Of a DNA stretch of 64,000 nt, positions 1 through 9,155 are shown piece by piece. Position 1 is the stretch's first letter, and each line of letters starts with the position of its first letter. Origin of the DNA: Verrucomicrobiota bacterium. Lineage in GTDB: Bacteria; Verrucomicrobiota; Verrucomicrobiae; Limisphaerales; UBA11358. The DNA is taken from the NCBI GenBank assembly GCA_014860005.1, contig JACZKP010000215.1, positions 1-64,000 of the forward strand. Direction: 5' to 3'. Position numbers and translations under genes: made by a program. The notes below the pieces were generated by a model. It searched no databases. It was given only the letters and a program-made list of their open reading frames with translations, and was not told the origin of the DNA.

Positions 1-2
1 CC

Positions 3-446
3 GACGCCATTCTCGATGGCGCCGCCGATCCCAGCCAGCACTTGGGGGAGTTGCTGGGGGCCAACGCGTCTTTGTGGCAGGGAACACAGGGCCGCTTCTA
101 CGCCGACAGCGCTTCCAGCGCGGTCAAGTTCCTCAAGCCGAGTTCCTATAAGTTCGCGTTCTTAACGCGCCTGATTCGGCCACGCCATCCGCGACCTCCC
201 TTTCGTATGCAGCGCGTATCTCGACAAGCCGTGCGTTCAAGTATTCCTGCAAAGGGTCGTCGTCAGACGGTTCGGGGTACAAAATCTCGTTGTGCGTGTG
301 GCAATAAATCCACTTCCACGGCTCAAGCGCGAGATGAGCGTCAACTTGGCTTTCAAAGTCCGCGCGGGATTTATAGCATGGCGGCGCAAGCAAGCGGCAG
401 GGTGAGATTTCGACGCAGACTGCATCTGGAAAAGGCTCGCCGGTGA
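3..446 (+). pseudogene. Partial reading frame entering from the left edge, probably broken
   Basis: An open frame runs from base 3 to a stop at 444-446 with no start inside the window. The first ~45 codons look protein-like (for example LGELLGANASLW and GRFYADSASSAVKFL). The remainder becomes rich in Arg, Pro and Ser and overlaps a more plausible frame on the other strand. I do not recognise a family. The most likely reading is the 3' part of a gene truncated near base 130-180, beside the repeat cluster that follows. It may also be a chance frame. Confidence 0.25.
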
Positions 447-606
447 AGATATCAGCCTCTTTGATCGGGTTGCCGATGCGGCTTGGAAGGACGAAATCAA
501 AGAGAGGAAACTCACGATTCCGTCGAGGCCAATTGGTAAGGCATAATGTGGCGCTGGCTACATTTGGAAGGCATAACCTGGCGCAGACTTCAGGGTAGGT
601 TTTCAA
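133..606 (-). CDS. Hypothetical protein, possibly a remnant
   Basis: A 157-codon frame of unknown family. From about residue 30 onward the composition is that of a real soluble protein (FDFVLPSRIGNP, EPWKWIYCHTHNEI, LQEYLNARLVEIRAAYE). The first ~28 codons are translated from two copies of the 25-bp repeat described at 533-1064, so the true start is unclear and the 5' end has probably been replaced. It overlaps the left-edge frame on the plus strand, and at most one of the two is real in the shared part. No motif allows a function to be proposed. Confidence 0.35.
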   Translation of the reverse strand: MKTYPEVCARLCLPNVASATLCLTNWPRRNREFPLFDFVLPSRIGNPIKEADIFTGEPFPDAVCVEISPCRLLAPPCYKSRADFESQVDAHLALEPWKWIYCHTHNEILYPEPSDDDPLQEYLNARLVEIRAAYEREVADGVAESGALRTRTYRNSA

Positions 607-1064
607 TTGCTCATTTTGTTAGCAATCTCGCGAATTCTTGGACCGAGGCTCTACTTTGGGAGGCATGATATGGCGCAGGCTACACGGCAGTCTTGGAATG
701 CTACATTTTACTGAGCATTTTACTAAAAGCAGTTTCGAGAGCGTGAGATTGGAAGGCATAACCTGGCGCGGTCGTTTTATGAAGTTTGGAGCGTGACCGG
801 ACGAAATTAACCCATAAAGTGGCGCAGACTACAAAGGCAGGAGATCGTCAATGTTTGCAACGGTTTCGCTCCTGTTCGTTCTCGGACGAAGGCAGTTTGC
901 ATTGGGAGGCATAAAGTGGCGCAGACTACAAACCGCAATCGCGATGAGCAAAAAGCCCCAGTATTTCAACAATTCTGAAAATCGGACCTATACTGGAAAG
1001 TATAACGTGGCGCGGGTCGTTTGGGAGGCATAACCTGGCGCGACGCGCCAAGTTATGGGTTAAC
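533..1064. repeat. Cluster of nine ~25-bp repeats next to the tmRNA 3' end
   Basis: Eight direct copies and one inverted copy of a motif close to TTGGGAGGCATAA-NN-TGGCGC, usually followed by AGACTACA. The TGGCGC cores begin at about 549, 579, 671, 764, 820, 917, 1008 and 1036, so spacings are near 28-30, 56 or 91-97 bp. The last direct copy and an inverted copy (about 1040-1064) form a palindrome around GGCGCGACGCGCC. No credible protein frame covers 607-1092. Clustered, phased sites ending in an inverted copy beside an ssrA 3' end resemble the transposase-binding end of a Tn7/Mu/IS21-like element, or an array of regulator sites. The repeats are observed and the element identity is inference. 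Confidence 0.75.
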
Positions 1065-1092
1065 TTTCAAATCAGAATATAACCGAAAAATA

Positions 1093-1442
1093 TGGTGGAG
1101 GCGGGGGGAGTTGAACCCCCGTCCCTGGCCCAGCTACCAGCCGCGACTACATGCTTAGTCCGGAAAGATTTTTCTGCTATGCGATGGCGTCCGAACTCGA
1201 ATCGCACTGCCTAGTCCGCATGGAATTTTCTCGGTCTGGGCGCGCGGTCTCCGCCTTCCACCATACCTGCTATGGCGTTCGTCCGGCGTAGCAGGTGTCC
1301 ACCGGCGAACGTCGCGACAACTTTAGGCCGCGAGTGCTAATTCTTCGTTAGCTTTTTTTGATGCGATGATTTACGAGGCCAACGCATCGTCCTCGGCATG
1401 CCGCCTCTGGCGTCTTTGTCAGGTCGAAACCAGTACGCCCCC
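1093..1442 (-). ncRNA. ssrA: Transfer-messenger RNA (tmRNA)
   Basis: Rescues ribosomes stalled on broken messages and tags the nascent peptide for proteolysis. The RNA is 350 nt. Its 3' end reads as a T-arm (GGACGGGGGTTCAACTCC) followed by CGCCTCC-A-CCA. The 5' end GGGGGCG pairs with CGCCTCC over seven positions, one of them G-U. It is followed by TACTGGTTTCGACC, typical of tmRNA 5' ends. The tag reading frame lies where expected, about 90 nt from the 5' end. A weak promoter (TTGACC, 17 bp, GACCAT) lies at 1485-1457. The 3' end faces the repeat cluster at 533-1064, and ssrA 3' ends are well-known integration sites. Confidence 0.96.
1323..1352 (-). other. tmRNA proteolysis tag frame
   Basis: The resume codon GCT starts the tag ANEELALAA, followed by TAA. 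The tag ends in Leu-Ala-Ala, which fits recognition by ClpXP-type proteases. This is established knowledge of the tmRNA family applied to the sequence. Confidence 0.93.
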
Positions 1443-1723
1443 AAAACGACACCGCCATGGTCGCCTGTCTCTCCCGCCGGGTCAAGCTCCGGCAGAGACC
1501 CGCGGCGCAGTTCGTCCTGTATCGCTGGCGTGAATGCCAGGCTGAATGCAATTGCCATCAAACCGCTTCCATAGGAATCTGGTGCGCCGTTCTTGCCAGG
1601 GGCGGCGCAGTTGCCATCAGGGAAAGCAAACGGCCGGCAACTTTAAACAACATTGGCGGAATCGCGGCAACGGCGACGATGCACCGCTGGCAACGACAAG
1701 ACAAACGCAGTTGATAAGCAAGC

Positions 1724-1975
1724 ATGAAGCGAAAGATCCTGGTTATCCTATCGAACCGGCTGAATCGGAGCCAGAAGGCCCGTTATCTGGAACTCGATTG
1801 CGCAAACGACGGCAGCATTCTCAAGGAACACCCGCTGCGCCGCGCGCCGCGTGAACCGCGCTACGATGAAGTTTGGGAAAATGACGACAACCGGACTTCC
1901 ATTTCTTCCTGCGCCAGTTTCAAGCGCAAGTACCGTCATCCGCTCGAAAAGCCGAAGGTTCCTGTGAAGCGTTGA
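1724..1975 (+). CDS. Small conserved-looking basic protein
   Basis: 83 codons beginning MKRKILVILSNRLNRS. The protein is basic with an acidic middle (YDEVWENDD) and a basic C-terminus (HPLEKPKVPVKR). The pattern looks like a real short protein rather than a shadow frame. From memory, related short proteins occur in Verrucomicrobia, but this could not be checked. There is no recognisable domain, signal peptide or membrane segment. It converges on groEL from the opposite strand, and the remaining bases on either side (1443-1723 and 1976-2152) hold nothing I can name. Confidence 0.6.
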   Translation: MKRKILVILSNRLNRSQKARYLELDCANDGSILKEHPLRRAPREPRYDEVWENDDNRTSISSCASFKRKYRHPLEKPKVPVKR

Positions 1976-2152
1976 ACTCGGAGCCGCTGCCAGGGTGCGA
2001 AGTGAGCGGAGGCGCAGCTTGAATTTGAATGAATACTCCGTGCGCCGGGTTCGCGGCGACAGCGACCGTCGCACGCCCTCCGCAAAGCAAAGAGCGAGGC
2101 TGGTTGCCCAGCCTCGCCCGATGACTTCGGTTTCTCCAAATGGCGTCTTGAA

Positions 2153-3793
2153 TCAGTAATCGCCCATTTCACCCATGCCCGGGCCGTGACCCGCAGGGGC
2201 GGACTTCTTATCCTTTTCGGGAAGCTCGGTGATGAGACATTCCGTGGTCAGGAGCAGGCCGGCGATGGACGCGGCGTTCTGGAGCGCGGTGCGGGTGACC
2301 TTCTTGGGATCCACCACGCCGGCTTTCACGAGGTCTTCGTATTCGCCGGTTGCGACATTGTAGCCTTCGTTGCCCTTGCTCTTTTTGACTTGCTCGACAA
2401 TGACGCTGCCTTCTTCTCCGGCATTGGCCGCGAGCGCGCGGAGCGGAGATTCCACGGCGCGCTTCACGATGCTGACACCGATGGCTTCGTCGTCATTTGA
2501 ACCTTTCACGGCATCAATGGCCGCGATACAACGGATCAACGCCACACCGCCACCCGCCACGATGCCTTCTTCGACGGCTGCGCGGGTCGCGTGCAATGCG
2601 TCCTCGACGCGGGCTTTCTTTTCCTTCATCTCGGTTTCGGTAGCGGCACCGACATTGATGACGGCCACGCCGCCCGCGAGTTTCGCCAAGCGCTCTTGCA
2701 GCTTCTCACGATCGTAGTCGCTGGTGGTTTCTTCGATCTGGCGGCGGATTTGATTCACGCGGCCCTGGATCTCGGAGGACTTGCCATTGCCTTCGACGAT
2801 GGTGGTGTTCTCCTTGTCCACCACAATGCTCTTGGCGCGGCCGAGGTCCTCCAAGCCGATGCTCTCAAGCTTGATGCCGAGGTCTTCGGTGATGCACTTG
2901 CCGCCCGTGAGGATGGCAATGTCTTCCATCATGGATTTGCGGCGGTCGCCAAAGCCGGGGGCCTTGACGGCGCAGACGTTCAACGTGCCGCGCAGTTTGT
3001 TCACCACGAGCGTCGCGAGCGCTTCGCCTTCGACTTCTTCGGCGATGATCAGGAGTGGCTTGCCGAGCTTCGCAACCTTCTCGAGGATCGGGAGCAGGTC
3101 CTTCAAGGAACTGATCTTCTTCTCGTAATTGAGGACGTAAGCGTCTTCCAGTTTGCACTCCATGGTCTCGGCGTTGGTGACGAAGTAGGGCGAGAGATAG
3201 CCCTTGTCGAACTGCATGCCTTCGACCACTTCGAGCGTGGTTTCGATGGACTTGGCTTCTTCGACGGTGATGGTGCCGTCCTTGCCCACCTTGTCCATCG
3301 CGTCGGCAATGATTTCGCCGATGGTTTCATCCCAGTTGGCGGACACGGTCGCGACCTGCTTGATCTCTTCCTTGTCCTTCACCTTCTTGGCGATCTTGTC
3401 GAGCTGCGTCACGGCGGCTTCGACGGCCTTGTTGATGCCGCGTTGAATGCCGATGGGGTTCGCGCCCGAGGTCACGAACTTGAGCCCTTCGCGGTAAATG
3501 GATTCCGCGAGCACGGTCGCCGTGGTGGTGCCGTCGCCGGCATTGTCGCTGGTCTTGCTGGCGACTTCGCGAACCATCTGGGCGCCCATGTTCTCGTAGG
3601 GGTCCTCGAGTTCAATTTCCTTCGCCACCGTGACACCGTCCTTGGTCACGGTCGGGGAGCCGAATTTTTTGTCGAGCACGACATTGCGGCCTTTGGGGCC
3701 GAGCGTCGCGGTGACGGCGCGGGAAAGCTTGGTAACGCCCCGCAGAATTGCCTGCCGTGCGGCTTCGTCGAATAGTAATTGTTTTGCTGCCAT
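2153..3793 (-). CDS. groEL: 60-kDa chaperonin GroEL
   Basis: ATP-driven folding chamber subunit, cytosolic, acting with GroES. The 546-aa length matches the family. Diagnostic stretches are present: [18 protein letters not shown] near the N-terminus, [13 protein letters not shown] (nucleotide binding) and [10 protein letters not shown]. The C-terminus ends [12 protein letters not shown], a shortened version of the Gly-Met-rich tail. It follows groES by 37 bp on the same strand and is surely co-transcribed with it. No CIRCE operator is visible upstream of the pair. Confidence 0.98.
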   Translation of the reverse strand: MAAKQLLFDEAARQAILRGVTKLSRAVTATLGPKGRNVVLDKKFGSPTVTKDGVTVAKEIELEDPYENMGAQMVREVASKTSDNAGDGTTTATVLAESIYREGLKFVTSGANPIGIQRGINKAVEAAVTQLDKIAKKVKDKEEIKQVATVSANWDETIGEIIADAMDKVGKDGTITVEEAKSIETTLEVVEGMQFDKGYLSPYFVTNAETMECKLEDAYVLNYEKKISSLKDLLPILEKVAKLGKPLLIIAEEVEGEALATLVVNKLRGTLNVCAVKAPGFGDRRKSMMEDIAILTGGKCITEDLGIKLESIGLEDLGRAKSIVVDKENTTIVEGNGKSSEIQGRVNQIRRQIEETTSDYDREKLQERLAKLAGGVAVINVGAATETEMKEKKARVEDALHATRAAVEEGIVAGGGVALIRCIAAIDAVKGSNDDEAIGVSIVKRAVESPLRALAANAGEEGSVIVEQVKKSKGNEGYNVATGEYEDLVKAGVVDPKKVTRTALQNAASIAGLLLTTECLITELPEKDKKSAPAGHGPGMGEMGDY

Positions 3794-3830
3794 AGTATTG
3801 TTTCTGGTTCTTGGTTAAAGGTTGGAACGA

Positions 3831-4124
3831 TCAGCCAATGACGGCGAGGATGTCGTCCGAGTTCAGGATCTTGTATTCCTTGCCGTCCAGCTTGATTTCG
3901 GTGCCGCCGTACTTGCTGACCAGCACGCGGTCACCTTTCTTGACTTCAAACGGAACTTTCTTGCCGTTGTCGTCGGTCTTGCCCGTGCCGAGCGCCACCA
4001 CAATGCTTTCCATCGGTTTTTCCTTGGCGGTGTCAGGAATAATGATGCCGCCTTTCTTGGTTTCCTTCTCTTCGACCGCTTCCACGAGGATGCGATCGCC
4101 GAGCGGTTTTACGTTCAGTGCCAT
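3831..4124 (-). CDS. groES: 10-kDa co-chaperonin GroES
   Basis: Lid of the GroEL chamber. 97 aa, the normal length, beginning [15 protein letters not shown] and containing the mobile-loop region ([15 protein letters not shown]) and [16 protein letters not shown]. It is the first gene of the groES-groEL pair. The 83 bp upstream hold a G+C-rich hairpin at 4171-4190 but no recognisable CIRCE repeat. The two genes further upstream on the same strand are unrelated small proteins, and dnaK precedes those. Confidence 0.97.
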   Translation of the reverse strand: MALNVKPLGDRILVEAVEEKETKKGGIIIPDTAKEKPMESIVVALGTGKTDDNGKKVPFEVKKGDRVLVSKYGGTEIKLDGKEYKILNSDDILAVIG

Positions 4125-4170
4125 ACTTTTTCGCTTTTGGTTTTGTTTGGTTGTTTGACTGTAATCAAAT

Positions 4171-4190
4171 CCCGCCGCCCGAGCGGTGGG
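4171..4190 (-). terminator. Hairpin between the KTSC gene and groES, possible weak terminator
   Basis: CCCACCGC-TCGG-GCGGCGGG on the minus strand forms a near-perfect 8-bp stem with a 4-nt loop, followed by a T-poor tract (ATTTGATT). It could end transcripts from the dnaK side so that groESL is expressed from its own promoter. The weak T-tract keeps confidence low. Confidence 0.35.
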
Positions 4191-4207
4191 AAAAATTCTA
4201 AATCTTG

Positions 4208-4423
4208 TCAGCGAACTTGCTTGAAAGCATAGCCGCCTTCTTTGATGTAAAAATTAAAGTAATCACCTTTGGACGGCGCGTTAATAAGACCTGAATACCG
4301 CTCAGAAGGAACATTCGTATACTGATAAATCGTGCCACTCAAAAACTCGACCTCCAGAGTTCCGCTCACAGAATCGTAGCCGACCGAAGCCAAATTTGAC
4401 GATGAGACTGGTGTTCGGGCCAT
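4208..4423 (-). CDS. KTSC-domain protein
   Basis: 71 aa with the short KTSC-type fold signature: [20 protein letters not shown], then [20 protein letters not shown] and [16 protein letters not shown] proteins are small and of poorly known function; some are linked to lysyl-tRNA synthetase C-termini or to phage. It lies 15 bp after the 164-aa gene on the same strand, so the two are probably co-transcribed. The local DNA looks A+T-richer than the flanking chaperone genes, hinting at acquisition. The family assignment is from pattern recognition. Confidence 0.75.
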   Translation of the reverse strand: MARTPVSSSNLASVGYDSVSGTLEVEFLSGTIYQYTNVPSERYSGLINAPSKGDYFNFYIKEGGYAFKQVR

Positions 4424-4437
4424 ATTGATTCTTCTGG

Positions 4438-4932
4438 TCAGGCGGCCGATTTCAAACCAGCCAGCTGGGTTAAATTGTTCGCGAAAACCTGAAGCGCGCC
4501 TCGGATCAATTCCTCACGCTTTGGCAAGTAATCTTTCCAGCTTGGCTTAATTGTCCTATCAAAGGCTGCGACAACTTGTGAGGTAACGTCTTCCCCTCGT
4601 TCACGCAGCATTGCTTCTAACCTTACGTGATACTGGTCACCGTAAATTCGACTCAGTTTCTCATTACCATTCCTTAACGCATAATTAAAGTCGTGAAAGT
4701 CGCTGGCGAAGAATTCATGTATACGAAGGATTTTCAGCTTCCGGAGGTTTTGTCTCTTTAGCGGAACGCCATCCACAAAAAATGGTTCGTCCATTTGATA
4801 CCGAACGACAACTTCATCCATGAGCCGGCCAAAAGACATGTTTAACATGATGAGTGGCCGATCAAATCCTTCGGCTTCGGCAAATATGCCGAACACGTCT
4901 TGCTTCTCTGGATTTATTGCTGTGGTTGCCAT
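4438..4932 (-). CDS. Hypothetical protein inserted between dnaK and groES
   Basis: 164 aa, unrecognised family. The sequence looks like a soluble, mainly helical protein (MDEVVVRYQMDEPFFVDGVP, then YLPKREELIRGALQVFANNL at the C-terminus). No signal peptide, membrane segment or catalytic motif is seen. It starts 38 bp after the dnaK stop and is followed 14 bp later by the KTSC gene. The DNA is visibly A+T-richer than dnaK or groEL, so these two genes look like a later insertion in a heat-shock locus. A link to stress is only suggested by location. Confidence 0.7.
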   Translation of the reverse strand: MATTAINPEKQDVFGIFAEAEGFDRPLIMLNMSFGRLMDEVVVRYQMDEPFFVDGVPLKRQNLRKLKILRIHEFFASDFHDFNYALRNGNEKLSRIYGDQYHVRLEAMLRERGEDVTSQVVAAFDRTIKPSWKDYLPKREELIRGALQVFANNLTQLAGLKSAA

Positions 4933-4970
4933 TGCTAATCAGCGAACTGATTCCATTCGTAACAGACCAA

Positions 4971-6911
4971 TTATTTCTTCTCGTCCACGACTTCGGCGTC
5001 AATGATCGGACCTTCGTCCTGCTTGTCCGTCTGCTCTTCGGGCTTGGCTTCGCCGCCGGGAGTGCTGCCGGATTGTGTCTTGGCTTCCTGCGCTTTCGCC
5101 GCCGCCGCTTTGTAAAGCTCTGCACTCGCGGCCTGCCAGGCTTCGTTGAGTTTCTCGCTTGCCGACTTGATGGCAGCGGTGTCACTGCCTTTCAATGCCT
5201 CTTTCACATCCGCAACCGCCTTCTCGATCTTGCCCTTGTCGTCGCCGGAAATTTTGTCGGCGTTGTCCTTGAGCATTTTCTCGGAGCGATACACCGCGCC
5301 ATCCGCTTCGTTGCGCGTCTCGACTTCCTCGCGCTTGGCCTTGTCCTCGTCGGCGTGCGCTTCGGCGTCCTTGCGCATTTTTTCAATTTCTTCCTTCGAC
5401 AGGCCGCTGCTGGCGGTGATGGTGATCTTCTGTTCCTTGCCCGTGCCGAGGTCCTTGGCGCTGACATGCAGAATGCCGTTGGCGTCAATGTCGAAAGTCA
5501 CTTCGATTTGCGGCACGCCGCGCGGGGCCGGCGGAATATCCGTGAGATGAAACTTGCCGATGGTCTTGTTGTCGCGCGCAAACTGGCGTTCGCCCTGCAA
5601 GACATGGATTTCCACACCCGGCTGGCTGTCCGAGGCGGTCGAAAAGATTTCTGATTTCCGGGTTGGAATCGTTGTGTTGCGCTCGATCAACTTGGTGAAC
5701 ACGCCGCCCAGCGTTTCAATGCCCAGCGACAGCGGGGTCACGTCCAGCAACAGTACGTCCTTGACGTCGCCTTTGAGTACGCCGCCCTGAATGCCGGCGC
5801 CGATGGCCACCACTTCGTCCGGGTTCACGCCTTGATGCGGCGGTTTGCTGACCAGCGTCCGTGCGGTCTCGACCACTTTGGGCATGCGCGTCATGCCGCC
5901 GACCAGCACCAATTCATCAATTTTTTCCACTGTGACGTCGGCATCCTTGAGACAATTCTTAACCGGCCCGACGGTGCGCTCGAAGAGGTCGTCGCAAAGT
6001 TGTTCCATCTTCGCACGGGAGAGCTTCATGCTGATGTGCTTGGGCCCGCTGGCGTCGGCGGTGATGAACGGCAGGTTGATGTCGTAAACCTGGGCGCTGG
6101 AAAGAGCGATCTTGGCCTTCTCGGCTTCTTCCTTGATGCGTTGGAGTGCGTCCGGCTGTTTACGCAAATCCATGCCCTGGTCCTTTTTGAACTCGTCCAG
6201 AATCCAATCCATGAGGCGATTGTCCCAGTCGTCACCGCCCAGGTGCGTGTCACCGTTGGTCGCTTTCACCTCAAAGACGCCATCGCCGATTTCGAGCACG
6301 GATATGTCAAAGGTGCCGCCGCCCAGGTCATACACCGCGATCTTCTCCTCCTTCTTCTTGTCGAGACCGTAAGCGAGGGAAGCTGCGGTCGGCTCGTTGA
6401 TGATGCGCAGGACCTCCAGGCCGGCAATTTTGCCAGCATCCTTGGTGGCCTGACGCTGGGAGTCGTTGAAGTAAGCCGGGACAGTGATAACGGCCTGGGT
6501 GATTTTCTCGCCAAGCCGCATTTCCGCATCCGTCTTCAGCTTGGCCAGAATCATCGCAGAAATCTCGGGCGGACTGAAGTGCTTGGGCTGGCCGTCCACC
6601 TCGACTTCGACGTTCACATCGCCGTTGGCGGCCTCAACGACCTTGTAAGGCATGCGTTTGATCTCTTCCTGGACCTCACGGAATTTCCGGCCCATGAAAC
6701 GTTTGATGGAGTAAATCGTGTTACGGGAGTTGGTCACGGCTTGGCGCTTGGCCGCGTCGCCGACAAGCCGCTCGCCATTCTTGCTGAATGCCACCACAGA
6801 CGGCGTAATGCGCCGGCCTTCGGAATTCTCCAACACCACCGGCTCGCCACCTTCCATGACGGCCATACAGGAATTCGTCGTTCCCAAGTCAATGCCTAAT
6901 ACTTTTGCCAT
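4971..6911 (-). CDS. dnaK: Chaperone protein DnaK (Hsp70)
   Basis: ATP-dependent chaperone. 646 aa, standard length. The N-terminal ATPase domain begins [20 protein letters not shown] and includes [16 protein letters not shown] and [19 protein letters not shown]. The substrate-binding domain follows ([15 protein letters not shown], then [19 protein letters not shown]). The C-terminal tail is [13 protein letters not shown]. No grpE, dnaJ or hrcA lies beside it. The 205 bp upstream presumably hold the promoter, but I could not identify a sigma-32-type site with confidence. Confidence 0.98.
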   Translation of the reverse strand: MAKVLGIDLGTTNSCMAVMEGGEPVVLENSEGRRITPSVVAFSKNGERLVGDAAKRQAVTNSRNTIYSIKRFMGRKFREVQEEIKRMPYKVVEAANGDVNVEVEVDGQPKHFSPPEISAMILAKLKTDAEMRLGEKITQAVITVPAYFNDSQRQATKDAGKIAGLEVLRIINEPTAASLAYGLDKKKEEKIAVYDLGGGTFDISVLEIGDGVFEVKATNGDTHLGGDDWDNRLMDWILDEFKKDQGMDLRKQPDALQRIKEEAEKAKIALSSAQVYDINLPFITADASGPKHISMKLSRAKMEQLCDDLFERTVGPVKNCLKDADVTVEKIDELVLVGGMTRMPKVVETARTLVSKPPHQGVNPDEVVAIGAGIQGGVLKGDVKDVLLLDVTPLSLGIETLGGVFTKLIERNTTIPTRKSEIFSTASDSQPGVEIHVLQGERQFARDNKTIGKFHLTDIPPAPRGVPQIEVTFDIDANGILHVSAKDLGTGKEQKITITASSGLSKEEIEKMRKDAEAHADEDKAKREEVETRNEADGAVYRSEKMLKDNADKISGDDKGKIEKAVADVKEALKGSDTAAIKSASEKLNEAWQAASAELYKAAAAKAQEAKTQSGSTPGGEAKPEEQTDKQDEGPIIDAEVVDEKK

Positions 6912-7116
6912 AAAATCTTTGGATACACTGCGTCTGGGGTTTGTTTAGCACACCCAATGCCGCCGCCGCCTTCTAGCTCAGAGCATCTTGGCTTGGAATA
7001 ACTTGTAGAATAAACAAAGGCAAATCAGGGAAAGCCTTCCGTGCGTCATTCGCGACGCTATGGCACACCGATATGCGTCGCTGGCACACTTCGAATGGCT
7101 CAACTCGACGGAATAC

Positions 7117-7683
7117 TTACTTACTACCCGGCTTGATTGCCGGGGTCGCTGCGAGGTCGGAGGGAAGATTGTCAGGAGCGAATGTTTCCACCTGTAGAGC
7201 AATAAAACTCAACAGCGGCACGCCGAAATCCACCGTACCATTTGAGCGGTCCACGAGGATGGCTACACCCACTACCACTCCGCCGTTGGCGCGAACAATG
7301 TCGAGTGTTTCCTGGACGCGCCCGCCCTTGGTGACCACATCTTCCACGACGAGCATTTTCTCGCCGGGCGAGATTTTGAAACCGCGTCGCAGGACAAGCT
7401 GGCCGTTTTCTTTCTCCGCGAAGATAAATCGCACGCCCAATTGACGAGCCACTTCCTGACCGATGACCAGACCGCCCATTGCCGGCGCGATGACGGTGAT
7501 GGCCCCCAACGCGCGCGCCTTGCCGGCGAGTTCTGCCCCGAGTTTTTCCACGACGGGCATTTGTTGCAGCGCCAGGGCACACTGGAAAAACTGCCGGCTG
7601 TGTAGCCCGCTGCGGAGAATAAAATGCCCCTCAAGCAAGGCGCCGGTGTCACGGAAAATCTGGAGAACTTCGTCTTGCTTCAT
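7117..7683 (-). CDS. pyrE: Orotate phosphoribosyltransferase
   Basis: Converts orotate and PRPP to orotidine 5'-phosphate in pyrimidine synthesis. 188 aa from the chosen start (MKQDEVLQIFRDTGALLEG); the frame is open 12 codons further upstream, but the family normally begins near MKQDEVL. The PRPP-binding loop is clear (MLVVEDVVTKGGRVQET). Also present are HFILRSGLHSRQFFQCA and VIAPAMGGLVIGQEVAR. It is transcribed away from the plus-strand membrane protein gene, and the two 5' regions are close. Confidence 0.93.
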   Translation of the reverse strand: MKQDEVLQIFRDTGALLEGHFILRSGLHSRQFFQCALALQQMPVVEKLGAELAGKARALGAITVIAPAMGGLVIGQEVARQLGVRFIFAEKENGQLVLRRGFKISPGEKMLVVEDVVTKGGRVQETLDIVRANGGVVVGVAILVDRSNGTVDFGVPLLSFIALQVETFAPDNLPSDLAATPAIKPGSK

Positions 7684-7815
7684 GGCACGAAATGGTAATG
7701 GCAGAGGTAAAAGTTCCAAGTAGCAAGTTGCCGAAGAGCGCGAGATTCATCCAGAACTACGTTGCCGTTCGCAAAATCGCTCGCCGCTTGCCCGCCTTTC
7801 TCCAACAATCCGCCC

Positions 7816-8469
7816 GTGCAGAAGTGGGTCAAATTGATTTTTGCCATCCTGCTGTTGCCGGTTTGCATCGGAGCAGCGTCAGCCTTATGGCTGGTGCTGC
7901 GCGCCAGCGGCAGCGCGGATACCACTTGGATCCCGATGCTGGCGGGCGCGGCCTGCTGGCTGGTGGTGTATCTGTTGCTGCCCAAACCGATGTGGATTTA
8001 TGTGGTCGGGCATGAACTGACGCATGCATTGTGGGTCTGGCTGTTCGGGGGACGGGTGAAGAAATTCCGCGCCACGGCGCAAGGCGGTCACGTCATTGTC
8101 AGCAAAACCAATTTCCTCATCGCCCTGGCGCCGTACTTCTTTCCGTTCTACGCGGTCATCGTAGTGGCGGTGTTCGCCACCGGTCATCTACTGTGGAACT
8201 GGCAGGCCTATCTGGTGTGGTTTCACCTGTTGCTCGGGGCGGCGTACGCCTTTCACCTTACGTTGACGTGGCAGATACTGAGCTTGGAGCAGACGGACAT
8301 CACCAGTCAGGGCTACCTGTTTTCCGGTGTAATCATATTCTTGGGCAACGTGACTGTATTGCTGGTCGGGCTGCCGTTGCTGGCCGCCAAGGTGGATTTG
8401 CCCACCGCCATGCGTTGGTGGGTGGATTGCACCCTGGAAGTTTTTCGCTCGATGGGACGCTGGTTTTAA
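7816..8469 (+). CDS. M50-like zinc-peptidase-type membrane protein
   Basis: 217 aa from a GTG start chosen so that the protein begins with a membrane helix (MQKWVKLIFAILLLPV); an ATG at 7762 in frame would add 18 unlikely residues. About five hydrophobic segments are visible. The motif GHELTHALWVW (His66, Glu67, His70) is a HExxH zinc-site signature like that of site-2/M50 peptidases. A second metal-ligand motif (NPDG-like) is not obvious, so activity is uncertain. The neighbours do not reveal a substrate. It may instead be a non-peptidase membrane protein of the same fold. Confidence 0.7.
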   Translation: MQKWVKLIFAILLLPVCIGAASALWLVLRASGSADTTWIPMLAGAACWLVVYLLLPKPMWIYVVGHELTHALWVWLFGGRVKKFRATAQGGHVIVSKTNFLIALAPYFFPFYAVIVVAVFATGHLLWNWQAYLVWFHLLLGAAYAFHLTLTWQILSLEQTDITSQGYLFSGVIIFLGNVTVLLVGLPLLAAKVDLPTAMRWWVDCTLEVFRSMGRWF

Positions 8470-8541
8470 CCATCGTCGAACCTCGGGGCGGGGCCAAAAT
8501 CGCGTGACACGCCACAGCATGGGCGGCATCCTCGTCGCCGC

Positions 8542-9111
8542 ATGAAGCAATGGATTTCCGATTATCTCACCGCTCAGAAGGCCGCGCATGATTCCATTTC
8601 AGTGGACGCCGTGGCAAAGGTGGTTGAACAACTGCGCGCCGCGTTCAAGGCTGACCGGCAGATTTTTGTGTTTGGCAACGGCGGCAGCGCGGCCAACGCC
8701 TCGCACTTCGCCACTGATCTCGGCAAGGGCGCCTCGGACAAGCTGGGCAAACGCTTTCGCGTGCTGTCGCTCAATGACAACGTGAGTTGGATGACGGCGC
8801 TCGCGAACGATTACGCCTACGAGGACGTGTTCATTGGCCAGTTGCAGAACTATGGTCAACCGGGGGACCTGGCCATCGCTGTCAGCGTGAGCGGCAATTC
8901 ACCCAATTGCGTCAAGGCTTTGGAATGGGCAAAAGCCAACAAACTCAAGACGGTGGCTCTCGTCGGCGCCAAACGCGGGCGGATGGCTGAAATCGCCGAA
9001 CAGGTTCTTGTTATCAACGACACGCACTATGGCCGCGTGGAGGACGCGCACATGGGGATTCTCCACCTGCTGTGCTATGCATTCATGGAGAAGCCGGAAC
9101 TGGCAAGCTGA
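8542..9111 (+). CDS. gmhA: SIS-domain phosphoheptose isomerase family protein
   Basis: Predicted to isomerise sedoheptulose 7-phosphate to D-glycero-D-manno-heptose 7-phosphate for lipopolysaccharide core, or to act on a related sugar phosphate. 189 aa, the usual GmhA length. SIS features are FVFGNGGSAANASHFATDL near residue 43, AVSVSGNSPNCVKAL, and a C-terminal EDAHMGILHLLCYAFME that fits the metal-binding end of GmhA. It stands alone, 72 bp after the preceding gene. Other heptose genes are not nearby, so the exact substrate is inferred. Confidence 0.85.
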   Translation: MKQWISDYLTAQKAAHDSISVDAVAKVVEQLRAAFKADRQIFVFGNGGSAANASHFATDLGKGASDKLGKRFRVLSLNDNVSWMTALANDYAYEDVFIGQLQNYGQPGDLAIAVSVSGNSPNCVKALEWAKANKLKTVALVGAKRGRMAEIAEQVLVINDTHYGRVEDAHMGILHLLCYAFMEKPELAS

Positions 9112-9155
9112 AGTTCCGCACACCGCCGGATGTCCGTGGCAGTTTCCGGCTCGTC

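Noticed and set aside
549..1041. Regularly spaced repeats that could be a CRISPR array
   Set aside because: Copies are degenerate, spacings vary from 28 to 97 bp, one copy is inverted and no cas genes are seen.
1317..1352. TTAGCACTC-like half-site resembling the CIRCE heat-shock operator, close to groEL
   Set aside because: It lies inside the tmRNA tag frame and no inverted partner (GAGTGCTAA) at 9-bp spacing exists. Position and strand do not suit control of groESL.
2591..3775. 394-codon open frame antisense to groEL
   Set aside because: A codon-phase shadow of a highly conserved G+C-rich gene; the translation is low-complexity (runs of Asp, Gly, Phe, His) and matches nothing.
5832..6899. 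355-codon open frame antisense to dnaK
   Set aside because: Mirror of the dnaK reading frame with unusual composition.
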